A stretch of 49,122 nucleotides of DNA from an uncultured Lachnospiraceae bacterium (GTDB taxonomy: Bacteria; Bacillota; Clostridia; Lachnospirales; Lachnospiraceae): contig CAJTSD010000027.1 of NCBI GenBank assembly GCA_910578795.1, forward strand, positions 1 to 49,122. Direction: 5' to 3'. A program made the position numbers and the translations under genes. This document shows, one piece after another, positions 1 through 9,525 of the stretch. Under the pieces are notes generated by a model, which saw only the letters and a program-made list of their open reading frames with translations, searched no databases and was not told where the DNA came from. Each line of letters begins with the position of its first letter. The first letter of the stretch is position 1.

Positions 1-2727
1 TTTCATATCGTCTATTTCCAAGAATATTTCATTTATTCTTCTTTCATTTTCCTTCATCTGTAGAAAACGTCTATCACACAAGTTTTCCCATGCAGAATAA
101 GCATTTCTCAAACTAATATAATTACCAACTAATGGATGTATTTTAAACCCCCAACTTGTTTCACTTTCATCCCAATCTTCCTTTGAAACATTTATATTCC
201 GTATAGAGAGCATTTCTATTTCTTTTCTATATTGGTTTACTTTTGTTTCGTCAAATAAAGGAACCATTGATAAAATTCCTGTACTACAGTTAATAGTCGG
301 GTTAATAGCAGGTAATATTCTCGCAACAATACATGAGTTCAAATATGCTAATAAAAGGTATGTGTCATTTTCCGCAAAACATACCGGTCCTGCATCACCA
401 AGCACACAACCGGCAGGCAAATATCTGCAGGAGTATGCCCCTGGGGTAATAAGCCCCCACGTCAATGCACTCTTAAAAAAATGCTGTGTATTTTTACATG
501 TCCTTGAATAGCTGCCGTATAAATTAGCCGCCAACTGTTTTACTTCTGCCCCATCATCAAGCCAATTAATAACATACTCAACATTTCCGTACCATTTTCG
601 ATATGATCCACCTTTACTATATGGAAACCATTTTTGTATGTATGTTACGCCATCATTATTTTCCCTTACAAAACATGTTTTCTGATCTGATACCTCATAC
701 CAAAATCTAAGAAAACGGTTATTATTATTAGTTGACATTCCCAGCTTTGTTTCGTATTTTTCACCCAAAGATTTCATGTTAGAAAACAATGAAAGTATAT
801 TATTACCCAGCCAATAAGCAACTGGTTGATTTGGCACTCCGATAAATTTCTCATTTTCTACAACATATTTATTACCTTGTTCAAAAAAAGCTTCACTCTT
901 TTCCTTTTCCCCCTGAACATCAACCAACCTCACATATATTCCACAATATTCTAAAATACGTTTTTTTAACAATACAAATGTGGCGGTTTGAACAACCTCT
1001 CCTCCAATTTCATCAAATGCCCGTGAGCCAAGATGTGCCATATTCTTTACTTGATTTTCATTCAATAAGTTAACCCGCAGTGCATTAAAGCTCTGTAAAA
1101 ACATCCATGAATGCTGCGTTATCATAGCTTGATATCCGGCACTTCTAACCAAATTATTTGCTACTCGAACAAAAACTGCAAACAAGTCCAATTTTTCAAC
1201 AAAATAATTCTTTTGAACATATTTCGTGAGTTTCGCATCCATTCCTTTATTCCCCATATACGGCGGATTCGTCACCACCACGTCATACTTCTGCGCCAGC
1301 GCCTGTGCCACCTGCACCAACGAAAGTAATTCTAATGCGTCCTCCTTATACATAGAAATATCTTCCCTAATTTCCTCAAACCTCGCATAAATAGCATCCC
1401 AATTCTGTTGTGTAACCGTAATAATAGAACCATACTCCTTCGCGTCATACAGCTCTTCCATAATAGTTTCCATTGCCTCTTTTAATTCATCATCACCATT
1501 GCAGAAATATTCCAACACGCGGCTGTCCACATCATTACTTTCCTGAATTACATATACTCTAGGCTGCGGCACTTTCGGATTTCCCTCTTCGTCCTTCCTT
1601 TTCAAAAATCGCTTATCGTACTGACAAGCCTTCATCATAACAGCAAAATAGGAAAGCTGTGCCGCCCGCTCATCAATATCCAAACCATAGATATTGTTCA
1701 TTACAATACCGGCAACCGCCTCCTGTGTAGTATAACCATATGACTCATAAATCTGCATCAGCACATCAAACATATAGACAAGAATATGCCCACTCCCCTG
1801 ACAAGGATCAATACAACGAATATCCTCGGGTGTAAGCTGTGAATACTCCGCACGGATTTTCGCAAGTTCAGCCTCTACCTCCGGCTCCTGCTCTGCCTCC
1901 TCCAAATAATATTTCCAATTATTCTTTAATTCTTCATTTGGATGCCCCTCCAGCCACAAGCGTCCCAAAGAGTTCTCCACCATATAACGCACAATCCAGT
2001 CCGGTGTAAAAAGCTGCGTAGCCGCAGGGATATTTTCTTTCGTTATTTTCACATTCTTCTTCAACGCGGCAAATACTTCATCTTTTTTCTCGCTGTTATA
2101 ATACTGATACATCCACCCTATAATCTGTACCGCATCTCTCCAGTCTTCTTCCGGTATCAGCGCTATCATCCGCTCAATAACGCTCCCTTCAAGCAGCAGC
2201 TTATCCGGCAGTAATAGCTCTGTATAATCCTTTATTTTCTGAAACATTCGGGGCAATACCGCATTCAGCGCATTACACTGTACCACCAACAGATATTTAT
2301 ATAATTCCTCTGTCTGATTGGCATCTTTATAGGCATAAACCTGTTCCATATCCAATCCATCCAGTTCAAGGTCAATTGCCTCCGTTAAAATCTGCGGTTT
2401 GAAACGGTTGTCATTATCTGTAAATACCTTTACACGATGCGGCAAATAGCCGTTTACCTCCATAAAACGCAACGCCAAGAAACGGTTAAACCACGTATAG
2501 GCAACCTCCTCCATCACTTCCTCATAACCTTTTTTCTGGATCCGTGCAATCAACGCCTGCCGCTGTTTCTTTTCCGCGTCAGATAAAACTCTCCCATTGA
2601 TACTGACCGCGTTTACATCACCATAACCTGATTCCGTGACTCCATAAAATGTCGCCCTTTGGCTGACGCGGGTAATCAGTTCTCTCCTTGCCCATACCGC
2701 ATATTTCTTTAGCGTATTTTTATCCAT
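1..2727 (-). CDS. pglX: BREX-1 adenine-specific DNA methyltransferase PglX (3' end outside window)
   Basis: PglX methylates adenine in BREX recognition sites, marking host DNA; it is also needed for phage exclusion. The reading frame is open from an ATG at 2727 to base 1, giving 909 codons of a protein that is usually about 1200 residues, so the C-terminus lies beyond the window. The SAM-binding motif DPCQGSGH starts near residue 307. The amino-methyltransferase catalytic motif NPPY is at residues 487-490, inside VVVTNPPYMGNKGM. The N-terminus (MDKNTLKKYAVWARRELI) is typical of the family. Upstream are brxC, brxB and brxA on the same strand, interrupted by two accessory genes. The gap to the preceding gene is 54 nt. 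Family assignment is firm; the recognition sequence cannot be deduced. Confidence 0.93.
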   Translation of the reverse strand, partial: MDKNTLKKYAVWARRELITRVSQRATFYGVTESGYGDVNAVSINGRVLSDAEKKQRQALIARIQKKGYEEVMEEVAYTWFNRFLALRFMEVNGYLPHRVKVFTDNDNRFKPQILTEAIDLELDGLDMEQVYAYKDANQTEELYKYLLVVQCNALNAVLPRMFQKIKDYTELLLPDKLLLEGSVIERMIALIPEEDWRDAVQIIGWMYQYYNSEKKDEVFAALKKNVKITKENIPAATQLFTPDWIVRYMVENSLGRLWLEGHPNEELKNNWKYYLEEAEQEPEVEAELAKIRAEYSQLTPEDIRCIDPCQGSGHILVYMFDVLMQIYESYGYTTQEAVAGIVMNNIYGLDIDERAAQLSYFAVMMKACQYDKRFLKRKDEEGNPKVPQPRVYVIQESNDVDSRVLEYFCNGDDELKEAMETIMEELYDAKEYGSIITVTQQNWDAIYARFEEIREDISMYKEDALELLSLVQVAQALAQKYDVVVTNPPYMGNKGMDAKLTKYVQKNYFVEKLDLFAVFVRVANNLVRSAGYQAMITQHSWMFLQSFNALRVNLLNENQVKNMAHLGSRAFDEIGGEVVQTATFVLLKKRILEYCGIYVRLVDVQGEKEKSEAFFEQGNKYVVENEKFIGVPNQPVAYWLGNNILSLFSNMKSLGEKYETKLGMSTNNNNRFLRFWYEVSDQKTCFVRENNDGVTYIQKWFPYSKGGSYRKWYGNVEYVINWLDDGAEVKQLAANLYGSYSRTCKNTQHFFKSALTWGLITPGAYSCRYLPAGCVLGDAGPVCFAENDTYLLLAYLNSCIVARILPAINPTINCSTGILSMVPLFDETKVNQYRKEIEMLSIRNINVSKEDWDESETSWGFKIHPLVGNYISLRNAYSAWENLCDRRFLQMKENERRINEIFLEIDDMK

Positions 2728-2781
2728 TTCTTTTGTCTCCTAATCCATCGCATATGTCATCTTTAAATTCAAACACATAAA

Positions 2782-3924
2782 CTACTCCACTACACTAAAG
2801 ATAACATTCTCCATAACCGACTTCACCTGACCTCTCAATTCACCAATCACTTTAACTGCCTTTCCATGTTGATGAGCGGAAACAGCCTTATCATAGTCCT
2901 CTCTGTCCAATTTTACAGTGACTGATTTCGCCCTTGCATTATCACCAACATAAACAACAACGATGGTACCATATTCTCTATTGTCAATAATCGGCGCCGC
3001 TTTTAATTCTTTTATTTTTCCGACAATTTCCGTTCTTTCATCTGTACTTTCTTTAATTTTGGAAATAATGGTCTTTATCGGTTCGTAATAATCATTTGTT
3101 ACTGATACCTTGTTATATTTGCATCGATTGCTTTGTACTGTCGGCGACCACTCCGCCATAAATTCGACTGTTGCCTCCTCCGTATTCATGCTTAATCCAT
3201 TTAAAGCTTCATAAAAATTAGAACTTATAGAATTATCATAATTTGCCAAAGAGTCCAAATTGCCATCATCAATTTCCTGTTTGATTGTAGCAACATTCGT
3301 CATTAATTGATTCGTAACCTTTCTCGTAAGCGAATTGGCGCATTGCTCCTCATCTGAAAAAATGCTGAGTTGTCTATATCCTTCCGTCTCTGAAAGCTCA
3401 GCAAACGGACATACAACTGATACTACATAGCTGCCAATTTCTGTCTGACCAAACCTGCATTGTGAAAGAAACTTCTGAACGGGCTCATCAATTCTCCCAT
3501 AATGTATTTTTTTAGGATTGATAACATCAAGCACTGTAGCTGCTATCAACTTTTTTGCATTGTCAAATAGTTGAATCGCATCATCAAACATAATATTTCC
3601 TGATTCCACTTCTTTTTTATCCAGTCTTATTTTTAAAATATCCGTATTCGGGTTCAATAAGTAGAGCATAAGCTGCTCAACTGACTTTTTTTCAACATAA
3701 GCAATCTTACAAATTGCATCATACATCGCATTCTTATAATCCCTCAATTTTTTATCGAGCGGTATTGTAACCTGTTCAAAAAAATTCTCTTTTTGATATT
3801 GAAAAATTTTAATGTCTTTTCTTTTTATTGGATATGATTTCCAACTCGTTTCCGCTAAATACCTTGTCACAGCTAACGGATTTAATTTCAGAGTCATATC
3901 TACAAAATTTACAGAATATATCAT
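2782..3924 (-). CDS. Unknown BREX-embedded accessory protein (380 aa)
   Basis: I do not recognise a named family. The protein has 380 residues with no signal peptide or membrane segment. Its start overlaps the stop of the upstream DUF4365-like gene by four bases (ATGA), so the two are probably translationally coupled and act together. The ribosome site AAGGAGGGG precedes the ATG. The last roughly 70 residues alternate short beta strands (GTIVVVYVGD, KAVKVIGELRG, ENVIFSVVE), suggesting a small beta-barrel (OB- or SH3-like) at the C-terminus; the middle is mostly helical and acidic. It lies between brxC and pglX, where the core type 1 BREX order has no gene. I infer a partner or regulator of the adjacent predicted nuclease. 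Its actual function is unknown. Confidence 0.8.
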   Translation of the reverse strand: MIYSVNFVDMTLKLNPLAVTRYLAETSWKSYPIKRKDIKIFQYQKENFFEQVTIPLDKKLRDYKNAMYDAICKIAYVEKKSVEQLMLYLLNPNTDILKIRLDKKEVESGNIMFDDAIQLFDNAKKLIAATVLDVINPKKIHYGRIDEPVQKFLSQCRFGQTEIGSYVVSVVCPFAELSETEGYRQLSIFSDEEQCANSLTRKVTNQLMTNVATIKQEIDDGNLDSLANYDNSISSNFYEALNGLSMNTEEATVEFMAEWSPTVQSNRCKYNKVSVTNDYYEPIKTIISKIKESTDERTEIVGKIKELKAAPIIDNREYGTIVVVYVGDNARAKSVTVKLDREDYDKAVSAHQHGKAVKVIGELRGQVKSVMENVIFSVVE

Positions 3925-4430
3925 AAAATCCCCTCCTTAGCCGCTTTTCGAATCAAATCCTCAATAGTATCCGCATTCAAAATGTTTTTCCTTGGAATTT
4001 TTACCGTAATCTTATCTTTATTTGCAGACACTTCCTTATCCTGTAACGACAACCAAAACATTTTTCCACGTATAATCAATTCATCAGGTGTCCACTTCGT
4101 CCACTCATCTTTCTCTTCCGGCAAAATCAGCAATTCCAAAATACTGGGCATCGATGCAGGCATACACAAATCATTATAATTCTTAACCTTTAATATATAC
4201 GAAACTTCCTTTTTGCTTATACTATACTGTGACTTGGAAGATGTTGATTTCAATTGTACGCTAATCTGTGAATTAAACAGCATATTTTGGTCTGTATTTA
4301 TAACCTTTTTTACAATAACATCAACACTATCCTCATCATGTTCTATCCGTTCAACCGCAATTCCATTAACAGCAGCTATTGTTTTAAGATAGCATATGCT
4401 CAAATCCTCTTTTATTTTTTCTATATCCAT
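3921..4430 (-). CDS. DUF4365-like predicted PD-(D/E)XK nuclease-fold protein
   Basis: The 169-residue protein has the layout of DUF4365 proteins: an N-terminal helix, then an acidic strand with D37 (SVDVIVKK), then a strand ending Q59-L-K61-S (ISVQLKST). This matches the D...QxK signature of the restriction-endonuclease-like fold. The C-terminal half contains WTPDELIIRGKMFWLSLQDK. It is probably a DNA or RNA nuclease or nucleic-acid-binding subunit; an acidic residue replaced by Gln is common in this group. Start ATG at 4430 follows GGGGAGTAATAT. It overlaps the next gene by four bases and is 36 nt downstream of brxC, so it is part of the BREX transcript. DUF4365 assignment is by motif recognition only. 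Catalytic competence is not proven. Confidence 0.68.
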   Translation of the reverse strand: MDIEKIKEDLSICYLKTIAAVNGIAVERIEHDEDSVDVIVKKVINTDQNMLFNSQISVQLKSTSSKSQYSISKKEVSYILKVKNYNDLCMPASMPSILELLILPEEKDEWTKWTPDELIIRGKMFWLSLQDKEVSANKDKITVKIPRKNILNADTIEDLIRKAAKEGIL

Positions 4431-4466
4431 ATATTACTCCCCATTGTAAAATAATTCATAATAATT

Positions 4467-7400
4467 CTATTTTAATTCAATCCCATCCGAACCCTTTAGC
4501 AATGTCTTTAACTGTTCTCTAAGCTTATCCACATAGGCATCAATCTCATCCTCACTCTCAAGTTTTGCTGCTTTTAGTAAAGACTGACGGAAGATGGGCT
4601 TATATATTTTCTTGGACGTTGTACTTTCTGTTCGTACAGGCTTTGTCGGTTCCACAGGGGTTACAGGCTCTAATGCACGCTCAATCTTAGATACTGTATC
4701 ATCCCGATAATTCCACATTGGTATCGGATACCCTTCCATCAGCGCAAGGCTCGTCGTTTCTGCAATCTTTTCCTTCTGCTGCGTATAATAAAGATCCGCC
4801 CGCTCAATAATTGTCTTTACTTTAGAATCCCCATTCCCTGCCTGATGAATTTCTCCCATGCACTGATGAACAATGTCCAAGAGTTCCTCCCTCTTTTCGC
4901 TTAGCATCGCATCATGAGACGTTTTTACTTTTGCAATCAATTCGTTGAGCTGCGGAATCCTGTTATATTGATATTTCCCGCTTGTCGGCACCATCGTAAT
5001 AAGACGCATGGTCTTTAAGGCAGCATTCGCTTCCTCATCTTTGCGGATATAATCCAAATCATTCCGCAGCTCTGCCTCATATTTTACCGCCGCGTCAAAT
5101 ATCGTAACCTGTGTTTTAAAGAAAGCCTCCACACCCTGCATTGCCTCCTGTGCATCATAAAGACAATCTTCTTTTTGGAGTACGCATTCTATCAATGCCA
5201 AATTATCCTTTTGCTGCGACAATATATCTATTACAATTGTCAGCGCATTTTTTATCGCCGACTTGTCGGGATAATTATGCCCTTCATATCTGCCCAACAA
5301 TTCCTCATAATGGGCACGCAAGCCCTCAAATTTTTCGACAATAAAAGCAATCAAGCCATCCTCATCTGACGGAATATCCATTCGGCTAAAATAATCCCGT
5401 AGTAAATCCTTTACTGCCTTCATTCTCGCTGCCGATACCACCTGTCGTTTCGATATTTGTGTTTTTCCAATCTCACTCTTTTTGCGAAGCATATCAGGAA
5501 GTTTGGGATTATTGGGTTGTACAGTAGAACCTGCATATTTAATGGTCACTTTCTGCTCCGCAATCAGCATTGCACAAACTGCCGCGATATCAATCTCTTT
5601 CCAGCCATACGGAATAGACTGATAGCGGCTCTGCACATCAGCCATGGAGGTTGGAAGATGCTTTCTTTCCTGCATCTCTAAGTATTCTTCCACTTTAACT
5701 GCCGCATCACGATTCGGCTCGGTACCGGGTAACATATTGATTGCACCACTAAGAATCGCGATAATATCTGCATCTGACTCTGCATTTTTCGTAATCAAGC
5801 CTAACTCACTATATACATGCGTCACCAGATATTCCAACGCCTGATCTAATTTACTCTTGGCATCTCCACTATTTATTTCAATATGTTCCCCATCCACATA
5901 AAAGACTGCGTTCTCAATTGCTTTTTCCAGTTGCTCTTTTGCACTTGCTTCATATCTTTCAGCCTCTTCCTGATATTTTTTGATAATATTCCGAACAGAT
6001 AACGGCAATTGCGGTACATTTTTGTGCTTTACATATTTTCGTATCTTTTCAGCATATTCAAAAAATTCATAATAGGGTGTTTCGGCAAGTACCACGATTG
6101 CCTGTCTTGACGATTCTGCCAGCATTCGAAGTTCTGCTTTCTCTGCCCCCTCTATTGCCATAGTCATGATTCTTAACCGCATACCACCTGTCATAGCGCC
6201 TACCGCGGTATAGTCTACCATTTGGTCAAAAGCAAAATCATATTTATCATAACGATACTTCTTTGTATAATATATTTCACCAAATATTTTATGAGCAATC
6301 TTCCCAACAATCGTTGAAGTATCTACCATTGTATTCGTAATTTCTTTCTGTATATCCTGCTCCTCATCGGTCAGGAAATTATAAGTATCCTCACTTCTCC
6401 CAATATAATTCTGACTCTGCAGACGGTTCAATGATTCACTTACCTGCGCACGCATAATAATTTTATCCACACGAATATCATCTGCCATCAAGATGACAAT
6501 GTTATCCAAATTTGCTTTTATATCATCTATATAACGGACAAGATATAAAAGCTTTAACACCGACACGTCCTGCTGTTCAATTCCGTTTCCATTGTCAGCC
6601 GCCTTTTGGCATCGCTCAATCACCCGTCGAATAGAACTGTCGAGGAAGGTATGTACCGTGTCATAAAACAGATAAAACGGAGCTAACGCATACTCACTCT
6701 TATCTTCTATCTTCTGTGCCGCCTCCTGAAATCCTGACAGCATAGACCGCTCCCCGCCCGAAAGATGCTTGCCTGAATTACCATGCTTACGGATTTCAGA
6801 AAATACTTTCTGCATAATAATAAACTGATAAGGTACAAACGGAAAGTTCTTGGCGAATTCCATGGAACTCCCATACCCCTTAATATCCAAAATCGAATCC
6901 GTAAAAGTAAAGAGGTTTCGAAGTACCGAATCGTTTTCCTGATATACATTTTCCAAAAGAGCAAACGCATTTTCTTTTTTACGCAAAATACGCTTCTGAA
7001 TGACTTCATCTGCAGAAGATGACGTCAGCGATAATCGGGTTTTAAATCTTGCCTGAATACGCGAAAATTGATCCTGTCTTGTCTTGATAATCTCGTCAAT
7101 GGCTTCCTGCCCGGTACATACCACCCATACCCTGCCGCCGCATTCACTGCCAATTTTTTCTACAAGAGATTGCAGATTCATCAGTAAATCAATACTATCC
7201 CCCACATACTGTCCCACCTCGTCTATCATAAATAAAAGGCGAAAATCCTTTGGCTGTGTATCTATGTATTCTTTTATTTCCAAAACAAGCTGTGCAATGC
7301 TGGTTTCCACCGTTTCCGTCCCGTCAAACCAGTTATGAGCCGCAGTCTCGCTCATTCCCAGTACTTCCACCAAAGTATCAACCACATCGTCCTCAAAAAA

Positions 7401-7997
7401 AGCAAATGCGTCGCGTGACTCTATCCACGATGCACCGTTTTTCTCTTCAAATGCGATGCGAAACTCTGCTGTTTTTCCTTGTCTTTCAATAAACTGTTCT
7501 AATTTTGCCACCTTCAAATTTTCACCATAAAATCCGAGATAGTTATAAAACATTTTTGCAAATACACGTAGAACTGCTGTTTTATCCTTATTAATCGAGC
7601 CTTCGATATCAATATTAAACAATATCGTTTTTGTTTTGCCCCCAACCGCCCTTGCAATAGACATAAAGGTTGCTTCATCATCAAATTTTTCACGGAAATA
7701 GTCTTCTACAGTTCTGCCATCTATCTCTTTATTCTCCAGTAAATAAGAGAGCATTTTCAGGAAATGAGATTTACCGCTGCCAAAAAATCCCGATATCCAC
7801 ACACCCACATCGGCTGTCGGTTCTTCAAAGGAACTTCCATAATGATTAAAAAAGGTAATCAGGTGTTTGCGAATATCTTTTGTTATAACGTATTCCTTTA
7901 CTTCCTGTTTCAAAATCTCATCTGTGTTCTGGTCAACTTTGACAACTCCATTGATTTTACGGTCAATATCATCATAGAACATATTTTGAATTATCAT
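4467..7997 (-). CDS. brxC: BREX P-loop ATPase BrxC (PglY-type)
   Basis: BrxC is the large ATPase of type 1 BREX systems. The protein has 1176 residues, the usual family size. The N-terminus MIIQNMFYDDIDRKINGVV is characteristic. Walker A is GFFGSGKS at residues 70-77 and a Walker B-like stretch RLLFMIDEVGQYVG lies near residues 255-268. The rest is long helical and coiled-coil sequence rich in Glu and Lys, ending with a Pro/Thr linker (EPVTPVEPTKPVRT) and a C-terminal helical piece. The start at 7997 is preceded by AAGGAGAG. It follows brxB by 14 nt on the same strand. Assignment is strong from motif, size and order. Confidence 0.95.
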   Translation of the reverse strand: MIIQNMFYDDIDRKINGVVKVDQNTDEILKQEVKEYVITKDIRKHLITFFNHYGSSFEEPTADVGVWISGFFGSGKSHFLKMLSYLLENKEIDGRTVEDYFREKFDDEATFMSIARAVGGKTKTILFNIDIEGSINKDKTAVLRVFAKMFYNYLGFYGENLKVAKLEQFIERQGKTAEFRIAFEEKNGASWIESRDAFAFFEDDVVDTLVEVLGMSETAAHNWFDGTETVETSIAQLVLEIKEYIDTQPKDFRLLFMIDEVGQYVGDSIDLLMNLQSLVEKIGSECGGRVWVVCTGQEAIDEIIKTRQDQFSRIQARFKTRLSLTSSSADEVIQKRILRKKENAFALLENVYQENDSVLRNLFTFTDSILDIKGYGSSMEFAKNFPFVPYQFIIMQKVFSEIRKHGNSGKHLSGGERSMLSGFQEAAQKIEDKSEYALAPFYLFYDTVHTFLDSSIRRVIERCQKAADNGNGIEQQDVSVLKLLYLVRYIDDIKANLDNIVILMADDIRVDKIIMRAQVSESLNRLQSQNYIGRSEDTYNFLTDEEQDIQKEITNTMVDTSTIVGKIAHKIFGEIYYTKKYRYDKYDFAFDQMVDYTAVGAMTGGMRLRIMTMAIEGAEKAELRMLAESSRQAIVVLAETPYYEFFEYAEKIRKYVKHKNVPQLPLSVRNIIKKYQEEAERYEASAKEQLEKAIENAVFYVDGEHIEINSGDAKSKLDQALEYLVTHVYSELGLITKNAESDADIIAILSGAINMLPGTEPNRDAAVKVEEYLEMQERKHLPTSMADVQSRYQSIPYGWKEIDIAAVCAMLIAEQKVTIKYAGSTVQPNNPKLPDMLRKKSEIGKTQISKRQVVSAARMKAVKDLLRDYFSRMDIPSDEDGLIAFIVEKFEGLRAHYEELLGRYEGHNYPDKSAIKNALTIVIDILSQQKDNLALIECVLQKEDCLYDAQEAMQGVEAFFKTQVTIFDAAVKYEAELRNDLDYIRKDEEANAALKTMRLITMVPTSGKYQYNRIPQLNELIAKVKTSHDAMLSEKREELLDIVHQCMGEIHQAGNGDSKVKTIIERADLYYTQQKEKIAETTSLALMEGYPIPMWNYRDDTVSKIERALEPVTPVEPTKPVRTESTTSKKIYKPIFRQSLLKAAKLESEDEIDAYVDKLREQLKTLLKGSDGIELK

Positions 7998-8011
7998 TGG
8001 TAACTCTCCTT

Positions 8012-8569
8012 TTAAACAATGTTAAACGCCCTGTAATACGGATTCGGTTCTAACTGGTCAAACAACCTGACAAACCTTCCATCATATTTTCCCGGATAAA
8101 ATACCAATATCGGTATATCCGAAAACTCCGGCTGTAATGCTTCCAGTAAAGAATGGATTCTCATAAACGGAAATACCTCTCCTACCCCTGTCAGCATCAG
8201 TACATCTCCTGTATTATGGGGTTCGTACTGCATCTTATCCACAAAAGCCTTGTTATTTGCAAAACGCTGTATCTGTTGTAGCAGGTAATCTTTTCCCTTT
8301 TTTTCTTCCATAGCAGGCACACCATTTGTAATACGCTTTTCATCACATATTTCGAGAAATATATGATACAGATTACATTGTATCACATGACATTCCAGTG
8401 ATTGGTCAACCATCAGCTGCTCTATAAAATGACGAACTGTCATTTCTTCTTTGGAATCATAACAAAAAATGCGGATATTAACCTCATTGCTCAATCCTTT
8501 TCCTAGAAGAAATTCCTCCTGCTGCATATCGTGTTTTAATTTATCCAGTCGTATATTTAGTTCACTCAT
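8012..8569 (-). CDS. brxB: BREX protein BrxB (DUF1788)
   Basis: BrxB is a small core BREX protein of the DUF1788 family. The protein has 185 residues, as expected. It shows the family features NIRIFCYDSKEEMTVRHFI near the N-terminus, the central LTGVGEVFPFMRIHSLLEAL, and the terminal PILVFYPGKYDGRFVRLF followed by NPYYRAFNIV. The mid-region GVGEVFPF and the YPG motif near the end are typical. It sits between brxA and brxC on one strand, with 77 nt before it and 14 nt after it, consistent with a single operon. Start ATG at 8569 has an AGGAGC-type ribosome site slightly far upstream. Its biochemical activity is unknown. Confidence 0.92.
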   Translation of the reverse strand: MSELNIRLDKLKHDMQQEEFLLGKGLSNEVNIRIFCYDSKEEMTVRHFIEQLMVDQSLECHVIQCNLYHIFLEICDEKRITNGVPAMEEKKGKDYLLQQIQRFANNKAFVDKMQYEPHNTGDVLMLTGVGEVFPFMRIHSLLEALQPEFSDIPILVFYPGKYDGRFVRLFDQLEPNPYYRAFNIV

Positions 8570-8646
8570 TTATATAACCCTGCTCCTTTCACTGTCTGTG
8601 AGTTTGGGGTGTCAAGCACAAACTCATAGGTTGAAAATTTTAATTT

Positions 8647-9282
8647 TCAACCTTGTTCTCCCTGGAAAAAGCAATTAAATGCCGGAAGCACACGCTCATC
8701 ATTGTTACTTCTTATAACATTTTCCAGCATGGAATTAAGCAGTATCGGATTCAAACGCTCTGATTTTATATTGTCCAAGTAGTTATTTTCAACTAGAATT
8801 TTAATAAGCACTTGCCGTATTTTTTTAATTGTACTCTCACTCCATGAAGATACGAAATCATCCTGCTCCTGTATTTGCATGAAAAATATATTGATGTCCT
8901 TTTTGCCAAAGGAAAACTCCTGTAAACGGTACTTCTCTCCAATAACCGTCACCATAAAGTCCCATACCAAGCGGTATCGCTTCATCATCGCATATAGGCA
9001 GATTTGTTTTGCTATATCCAATGGCTGTGTCGTTATGGCTAAGATTAAGTTTCTGTCATTTAGCGCATATAGTCTTGCAATACAGGCTTTTGTCATTGAC
9101 GGAAGGGATTTTTCCGTAGGGTATTGGAACAGATTGTCGTCCACAACCCGTTTAATGACTTCGCGATCTTCCAGCCCTTCTGACATTAATTTTGCGGTTG
9201 TCCGCATTTCATAAAATAAAAATTGTTCTCTCGTTATTTGTCCCGAGCCTTTGTAGGGACTTGCATTTTGTGCTTTTGGCAT
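8647..9282 (-). CDS. brxA: BREX protein BrxA (DUF1819)
   Basis: BrxA is the first gene of type 1 BREX operons and belongs to DUF1819, a small DNA-binding helical family. The frame is open upstream to 9342, but the ATG at 9282 is preceded by GGAGG (9289-9293) with a 6-nt spacer. It gives the typical N-terminus MPKAQNASPYKGSGQITREQ and 211 residues, so I chose it. The conserved stretch EQFLFYEMRTTAKLMSEGL, the helical core and the C-terminal LNPILLNSMLENVIRSN fit the family. A consensus-like promoter is found 88 nt upstream. Confidence 0.92.
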   Translation of the reverse strand: MPKAQNASPYKGSGQITREQFLFYEMRTTAKLMSEGLEDREVIKRVVDDNLFQYPTEKSLPSMTKACIARLYALNDRNLILAITTQPLDIAKQICLYAMMKRYRLVWDFMVTVIGEKYRLQEFSFGKKDINIFFMQIQEQDDFVSSWSESTIKKIRQVLIKILVENNYLDNIKSERLNPILLNSMLENVIRSNNDERVLPAFNCFFQGEQG

Positions 9283-9369
9283 CAGATACCTCCGTGTCTT
9301 TTTATTTTTCATAACTGCCTTCTGTATCCCTGTTCTACACATAACACAAGGTACAAATCACTAGAAATA

Positions 9370-9398
9370 ATTATATCATAGCGTCTGTAATCTCACAA
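9370..9398 (-). promoter_or_regulatory. Predicted sigma-A promoter of the BREX operon
   Basis: On the minus strand, TTGTGA (9393-9398), a 17-nt spacer and a perfect TATAAT (9370-9375) precede the brxA start by 88 nt. No other strong candidate lies between the divergent genes on this strand. Confidence 0.65.
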
Positions 9399-9443
9399 GA
9401 AAATATCCTACTGCCACACAATTCCCATACAACGCAATCAAAT

Positions 9444-9489
9444 TTCCTGTCATAACCTGTCGTTTTCACATACCAACCTGTGTTATAAT
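9444..9489 (+). promoter_or_regulatory. Predicted promoter and repeated operator of the WYL genes
   Basis: A perfect -10 TATAAT (9484-9489) lies 36 nt before the first WYL gene, without a good -35 box, which suggests an activated or tightly regulated promoter. The upstream DNA carries CCTGT three times: 9446-9450, 9456-9460 and 9477-9481. The last two are extended to AACCTGT. Spacings are 10 and 21 bp, one and two helical turns, as expected for a protein binding one DNA face. WYL proteins often bind near their own promoters, so autoregulation is plausible but inferred. Confidence 0.5.
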
Positions 9490-9525
9490 ATAAAAAATGT
9501 TTTTAACAGAAACAGAGGTCTTTCT

